A DNA stretch of 34,968 nt, taken from Kiritimatiellia bacterium (lineage in GTDB: Bacteria; Verrucomicrobiota; Kiritimatiellia; CAIQIC01; Lenti-01). A model generated the notes under the pieces. It was not told the DNA's origin. It did no database searches and saw only the letters and a program-made list of their open reading frames with translations. Shown piece by piece: positions 31,154 through 34,968 of this stretch. The translations under genes and the position numbers were made by a program. Numbering within the stretch: the first letter of the stretch is position 1; every line of letters starts with the position of its first letter. The stretch is from positions 1 to 34,968 of the forward strand of contig JAFYAC010000036.1 of assembly GCA_017540905.1 (NCBI GenBank), written 5' to 3'.

Positions 31154-33087
31154 CCTCCCTCCTCCGTTGCGAAAACCTCACCGTCCGCCTCGGCCGCAAG
31201 ACCGTGATCGACGGCTTCACCGCCGACTTCGCCGCGGGCACCCTCGCCGTCCTCTCCGGTCCCAACGGTGCCGGAAAGACAACCCTCCTCCGCACCCTTG
31301 CCCGCGCGCTGGTCCCCTCCGCCGGGCGCGTGCTCCTCGATGGCCGGCCCTCCGACGGAATCCCCCGCGCCGCCTGGGCCCGCCGCGTCGCCTACCTTCC
31401 CCAATCGCCCGACGCCCGCTCCCTCGCGGGCTTCCCCGTGCGCGCCGCCGTCGCCGCCGGACGCCTCCCCCACGCCGGATTCTTCGGCGCCCTCGCCCGC
31501 CGCGACGAAGACGCCATCGACCGCGCCCTCGCCGCCACCGGACTCTCCCCCCTCGCCGCCGCGGACGCCGGCTCCCTCTCCGGCGGCGAAACGCGGAAAA
31601 TGTTCCTCGCCGCCGCCCTCGCGCAGGAAGCCGAAACCCTCCTCCTCGACGAACCCTTCGAAGGCCTCGACGCCCCGGCGCGCGCCGCCCTCGCCGACAC
31701 TCTCCGCGCGCAGCTCGCCGCCGGACGCGCCGTCGTCCTCGCCACCCACGACCTCGCCCCCCTCGCCGGCATCCCGCACCGCGTCATCGAAATCAAGCCT
31801 TTTGAAAACAACTCAAAAAAGTTGTCAGGCGAAAAGCTTGTGATTTCCCATGTCCAGGAAGGGGTAGGGCGGGCAGTCCCTGCCCGCCGGCGCGAGAAAT
31901 GCCAAAGGAATGGGCCAGAAATGTGCGGACGCATGTTTTCCCATGGCTCCGACCGAATGGCATCCGCACATCCAGCGGCATCCGATTGCACCTTCCAGCA
32001 TCCGGCGGCGAGGGGACTCGCCGCCCTACCCGGCTTCGCACAAACGAAAACACAAGGTTTTCGCCAGACAACACCAAAGACAAAAAACCGACACCCCCAC
32101 TTGGAAAACGAAAATGCAAAGCGGGCGGAAAAGCCCGGAGGGCCAAATTGTTTGCCCTCCTTGTCCATTTTCAAAAGAGTTGTCCCGAGTTGTTTTACCC
32201 TTCTCCTCCCGCTCCTGCTCGCCGCCGCGCTGGTCGCGCTGGCGGTACACGGATGCCCGCCGGGCCTCCTCTGGAGCTACCGCGTGCCGCGGCTGCTCTG
32301 CGCCTTCTGCGTCGGCGGCATCCTCGCGGTGGCGGGATGCATCTACCAGACCCTCTTCCGCAATCCGCTCGCCTCCCCATACACCCTCGGCACCGCGTCC
32401 GGCGCGACCCTCGGCGCCTATCTGGCGACGGCGTTCGCGCCCGGACTCATCTCCGTCGGCGGGGCCGCCTTCGCGGGCGCCTTGCTGTCCCTCGCCCTCG
32501 TGCGGGCCTGCGGCGGATCGGGGGGACGCCCGGCGCGGCTGCTGCTGGGCGGCATCGCCTGCGCCTACCTCTTCGGCGCGGGCACGATGCTCTGCCAGTT
32601 CGCGATGACGCCGTGGGAGAGCTTTTCCATGGCCCACTGGAGCCTTGGCGGCATCGTCGTCCCCGAAGGCCCGTGGCGAATCGCCCTCCCCGCCGCCTGG
32701 TGCGCCGCGCTCGCGACGGTCCTCCTCTCCCGCCCCCTCGACGCCCTGCTCGCCGGCGACGACGCGGCCATCTCGCACGGACTCGACCCCGCGCGGCTCC
32801 GCTTCGCCCTGCTTGCCGGCGCGGCGCTGCTCGTCGCGTGCGCCGTCGCCGTATGCGGCCCGGTGGGGTTCGTCGGACTCCTGGTTCCGCACCTCGCGCG
32901 GCTCGCCGGCGGCGCGGCGCACAGGCGCCTCCTCCCCGCCTGCGCCATCGGCGGCGGACTCTTCCTCGCCCTCTGTGACGCGGCCGCCCGCGCCCTCCCC
33001 TTCGCCGGGACGCCCCCCGTCGGCATCGTCACCGCCGTTCTCGGCGCCCCTGCCCTCGCCCTCCTCCTCGCACGGAACAGCCGATGA
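31150..33087 (+). CDS. BtuD-BtuC fusion: cobalamin-type ABC ATPase joined to permease
   Basis: A single 645-residue frame. Residues 1-~214 are the ATPase: Walker A SGPNGAGKTT, Q-loop YLPQSPD, signature SLSGGETRKM, Walker B TLLLDEPFEGLD, H-loop LATHDLAPL. Residues ~346-645 are a FecCD/BtuC permease (YRVPRLLCAFCVGGILAVAG, FRNPLASPYTLGTASGATLG, CGPVGFVGLLVPHLAR). Between them, ~130 residues are encoded by spacer-type repeat DNA (31800-32190), with palindromes at 31868-31888 and 32004-32025. They look like no protein domain. In known importers BtuC and BtuD are separate. The start overlaps the prepilin-like stop (ATGA), and the end overlaps the BtuF start. The B12 substrate is inferred from the riboswitch. 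Two separate genes with an accidentally open spacer remain possible. Confidence 0.85.
   Translation: MTSLLRCENLTVRLGRKTVIDGFTADFAAGTLAVLSGPNGAGKTTLLRTLARALVPSAGRVLLDGRPSDGIPRAAWARRVAYLPQSPDARSLAGFPVRAAVAAGRLPHAGFFGALARRDEDAIDRALAATGLSPLAAADAGSLSGGETRKMFLAAALAQEAETLLLDEPFEGLDAPARAALADTLRAQLAAGRAVVLATHDLAPLAGIPHRVIEIKPFENNSKKLSGEKLVISHVQEGVGRAVPARRREKCQRNGPEMCGRMFSHGSDRMASAHPAASDCTFQHPAARGLAALPGFAQTKTQGFRQTTPKTKNRHPHLENENAKRAEKPGGPNCLPSLSIFKRVVPSCFTLLLPLLLAAALVALAVHGCPPGLLWSYRVPRLLCAFCVGGILAVAGCIYQTLFRNPLASPYTLGTASGATLGAYLATAFAPGLISVGGAAFAGALLSLALVRACGGSGGRPARLLLGGIACAYLFGAGTMLCQFAMTPWESFSMAHWSLGGIVVPEGPWRIALPAAWCAALATVLLSRPLDALLAGDDAAISHGLDPARLRFALLAGAALLVACAVAVCGPVGFVGLLVPHLARLAGGAAHRRLLPACAIGGGLFLALCDAAARALPFAGTPPVGIVTAVLGAPALALLLARNSR
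31821..32025. repeat. Spacer-type palindromes inside the BtuD-BtuC frame
   Basis: GTTGTCAGGCGAAAAGCT (31821-31838) repeats 541-558 with one change. GGCGGGCAG-TCC-CTGCCCGCC (31868-31888) and GGCGGCGAG-GGGA-CTCGCCGCC (32004-32025) are perfect 9-base hairpins of the window's spacer family. Near 32181-32198 the complement reads GGGACAACTCTTTTGAAA, related to the GGGACAACTTTT word of the intergenic element. Confidence 0.75.
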
Positions 33088-33914
33088 AAACAATATGTGT
33101 TTTGCTGGTTCTCCTCCTCGCCGCGGGATGCACCCCGCGCGCCGAACACGGCACCCCGGCGGCGAACGCCGTTCGCATTGTCTCGTTCCTGCCGAGCGCG
33201 ACGGAGACCCTCTACGCCCTCGGCCTCGGCCCCTGCGTCGTTGGACGCTCCAGCTTCTGCGACTACCCGCCCGAAGCCGCGGCCATGCCGGTCGTGGGCG
33301 ACCTCTTCAGCGCCAATGAAACCGCCCTCGACGCGCTCCGCCCGACCCACGCCGTGCTGGGCCGCGCCGACGCCCCGCAGGCTCCCCTCCTGCGCGCATT
33401 GGGATGCGAGATCATCGAAGGCCGCGCCGAAACCGCCGCGGATGTCCTCGCCTTCGCCGACACCATCGGCCGCCTCTTCCAGGACCGCACCAACGGTCTC
33501 GCCGCCGCCGATTCCCCCTGGCGCACGGCCATGGAGGAACTGGCCCGCGCCGGAACCTCCGGAATTTCCTGGCGCGTCCTGGTCGTCGTCTCCCATGCGC
33601 CGGGCCGCTATGGCGCGGCCTTTGCCGCCGGCGAAGACACCTTCCACGACGAACTCCTCCGCGCGGCGGGTTTTTCCAACGCCCTGGCCGGGGTCCGCGG
33701 CTATCCCTCGCTCGATCCCGACCGCATCGCGGCACTCGCCCCCGACCTTCTGATCGACATCCACCCCGACGGCGATTCCCCGGACGAAGATGCCTGGACC
33801 TACCTTCCCAACACCCGCATCGAATTCCTGACCGACACCGCCGCCCTCCGTCCCGGTCCCAGGCTCCCCGAGGTCCTCGCACGGTTTCGCGCCCTCGCCG
33901 CGCGCAAGGAGTGA
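33084..33914 (+). CDS. btuF: Periplasmic cobalamin-binding lipoprotein (BtuF type)
   Basis: A 276-residue class III periplasmic binding protein. The lipobox LLAAGC places the lipidated cysteine at residue 16. The fold is recognisable from RIVSFLPSATETLYALGLG, SFCDYPPEA, FSANETALDALRPTHAVL and the long linking helix near ADVLAFADTIGRLF. BtuF passes corrinoids to BtuCD; iron-siderophore binding proteins are close relatives, but the upstream riboswitch favours B12. The ATG overlaps the permease stop (ATGA). It closes the operon; no clear terminator follows. Confidence 0.87.
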   Translation: MKTICVLLVLLLAAGCTPRAEHGTPAANAVRIVSFLPSATETLYALGLGPCVVGRSSFCDYPPEAAAMPVVGDLFSANETALDALRPTHAVLGRADAPQAPLLRALGCEIIEGRAETAADVLAFADTIGRLFQDRTNGLAAADSPWRTAMEELARAGTSGISWRVLVVVSHAPGRYGAAFAAGEDTFHDELLRAAGFSNALAGVRGYPSLDPDRIAALAPDLLIDIHPDGDSPDEDAWTYLPNTRIEFLTDTAALRPGPRLPEVLARFRALAARKE

Positions 33915-33956
33915 GGCGGGGGGGAAGGGAACGGGGGCCGGGAAACTCGGGGGGCT

Positions 33957-33980
33957 CGATTGCAATCGACTGCAATCGAT
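33957..33980. repeat. Short palindrome and 10-base tandem repeat
   Basis: CGATTGCAATCG (33957-33968) is a perfect palindrome. TGCAATCGAC and TGCAATCGAT follow each other at 33961-33980. It marks the junction between the btuF end and the hydrolase remnant. Confidence 0.5.
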
Positions 33981-33984
33981 TGCG

Positions 33985-34287
33985 GTGGCGGCGCCGGATG
34001 CGGTCGTGCTCGCCGTCATGGGCATCCACGGGAATTTCCAGTCGTTTTCCCAGGTTTCGCACATCGGGACCCCCGGGGACCTTTTGATCGGCTCGTTCGA
34101 CGTGTTCGCCGGGGGCGAGCCCGTCGGGTTCCTGCGCAACATCGCTGCGCACTTCCCGGAGCCCGGCCGCAACCGGCTCGTCGTCATTCCGGGCACGGGC
34201 CACACGTACCGGGGGAAGGAGCGCGAGACCGCCCGCGCCGTCGCGGAGCTGGTGGCGCGGTGGCGGAGGGAGGCGCGGGGCGGGTGA
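33985..34287 (+). pseudogene. C-terminal remnant of an alpha/beta hydrolase
   Basis: The 100-residue frame resembles only the last third of an alpha/beta hydrolase. VVLAVMGIHGNFQSFSQV fits the strand carrying the acid position, and VIPGTGHTYRGKERE contains the catalytic His of the Ser-Asp-His triad. The nucleophile elbow and oxyanion region are missing upstream, where btuF and a short repeat lie instead. It overlaps the 3' end of sbcC on the other strand by about 100 bases. I read it as a truncated gene; expression as a small protein from GTG 33985 cannot be excluded. Confidence 0.6.
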
Positions 34288-34968
34288 CGCCGGGGCCTTC
34301 GAGGAGGCTGGTGCCGCCCGCCTTGCGGACGCGGATCTGGGTGCCGAAGCGTTCGGCGAGTTCCTTGACGTGGGAGATGACGCCGACGGTGCGGCCGTCT
34401 TCCTGCAGGCGTTCGAGGGTGTCGAGGGCGGTGTCGAGGGCGTGTTCGTCGAGCGTGCCGAAGCCTTCGTCGAGGAAGAGGGTCCCGGGGCGCAGGGTCC
34501 GGGAGGTCATGTCGGAGAGGCCCAGCGCCAGCGCGAGGGATACCTGGAAGCGCTCGCCGCCGGAGAGGTTGGAGACGGGGCGAACGGCGTTGGCCTGGTG
34601 GCGGTCGAGCATGCGCGGGAGGAGGTCGGTGGTGTCGGGCGGCCAGACCATCTGGTAGCGGCCGGAGGTCATGGCGGCGAGGTGCGGGTTGGCGCGGTCG
34701 AGGAGGAGCCGCAGGGTGATGCCCTGGGCGTAGGCGCGGAAGGCGGCGCCGTCGGCCTGCCCGAGCCAGTTGTTGAGGATGGACCAGCGGGCTTCTTCGA
34801 GGACGGCGCGGTCGGCGGCGGCGGCGCGGCGGGCGGCTTCGGCGCGGGTGGCATCGTCGGCGGAAAGGCGTTCGCGGGTCTGGCCGACGGTCTGCTGGAG
34901 GGTGTCGAGGCGGGCTTGCAGGGCGTCGCGGTCGGCGGCGTGTAACCCGCGAAAATCGCCGGAATGGG
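34184..34968 (-). CDS. sbcC: Exonuclease SbcC, C-terminal part (runs off the window)
   Basis: The last ~260 residues of an SbcC/Rad50-type ATPase; the 5' part lies beyond the window. Visible are a helical region with FRAYAQGITLRLLLDRANPH, the ABC signature NLSGGERFQVSLALAL, Walker B GTLFLDEGFGTLDEHALDT and the switch segment GRTVGVISHVKELAERFGTQ. SbcC with SbcD processes DNA hairpins and double-strand ends. The conserved part stops near 34310; the remaining ~35 residues to the stop at 34184 are a Pro/Arg-rich extension overlapping the hydrolase remnant on the opposite strand. SbcCD cuts long palindromes in other bacteria, which is notable in so palindrome-rich a genome. Confidence 0.9.
   Translation of the reverse strand, partial: HSGDFRGLHAADRDALQARLDTLQQTVGQTRERLSADDATRAEAARRAAAADRAVLEEARWSILNNWLGQADGAAFRAYAQGITLRLLLDRANPHLAAMTSGRYQMVWPPDTTDLLPRMLDRHQANAVRPVSNLSGGERFQVSLALALGLSDMTSRTLRPGTLFLDEGFGTLDEHALDTALDTLERLQEDGRTVGVISHVKELAERFGTQIRVRKAGGTSLLEGPGVTRPAPPSATAPPAPRRRGRSRAPSPGTCGPCPE

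Overview
The window is a high-GC bacterial chromosome segment. Its gene content points to an uncultured PVC-group bacterium of the Kiritimatiellota/Lentisphaerae type; this is inference from several signs. They are a secreted BspA-type leucine-rich protein, a TSP3-repeat secreted protein, a prepilin-like protein with the H-x9-DG motif common in Planctomycetes/Lentisphaerae/Kiritimatiellota, a lone type III secretion export gene, many PIN-type toxin-antitoxin pairs, and spacers packed with GC-rich palindromic repeats. No rRNA, tRNA, CRISPR array or IS transposase was seen.

Layout. 1-2.8 kb: a repeat-filled spacer, then gcvH and a YgeW-type carbamoyltransferase with an odd Lys/Ala tail. 2.8-14.3 kb: an accessory stretch holding two PIN toxin-antitoxin modules, a BspA-like LRR protein, an ORF6N protein, two secreted proteins of unknown function, and several copies of a composite intergenic repeat. 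It also holds a broken copy of the rplQ/rpoA junction. 14.3-18.6 kb, minus strand: the alpha-operon core adk-infA-rpmJ-rpsM-rpsK-rpsD-rpoA-rplQ, ending in a strong hairpin terminator. 18.9-23.1 kb, minus strand: a xanthine-dehydrogenase-type molybdopterin subunit translationally coupled to one protein that joins a short-chain dehydrogenase to an LpxL/HtrB-like acyltransferase. 23.3-28.2 kb, plus strand: a hexapeptide acetyltransferase, the overlapping set coaX-oppD-rimO, and sctT.

28.3-33.9 kb, plus strand, is the most interesting unit. A promoter and a cobalamin riboswitch precede an overlapping operon: an uncharacterised secreted protein, a prepilin-like H-x9-DG protein, a single ORF fusing a BtuD-like ATPase to a BtuC-like permease, and a BtuF-like lipoprotein. 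This reads as a vitamin B12 uptake system with an unusual surface component and no btuB in the window. 33.9-35.0 kb: an alpha/beta-hydrolase remnant converges on the 3' part of sbcC.

A theme runs through the window. Repeats that normally fill spacers also lie inside open reading frames. They form the 130-residue linker of the BtuD-BtuC fusion, probably the linker of the dehydrogenase-acyltransferase fusion, and the long leader of the prepilin-like protein. A 7-G run separates the signal peptide of a 929-residue secreted protein from its body by one base.
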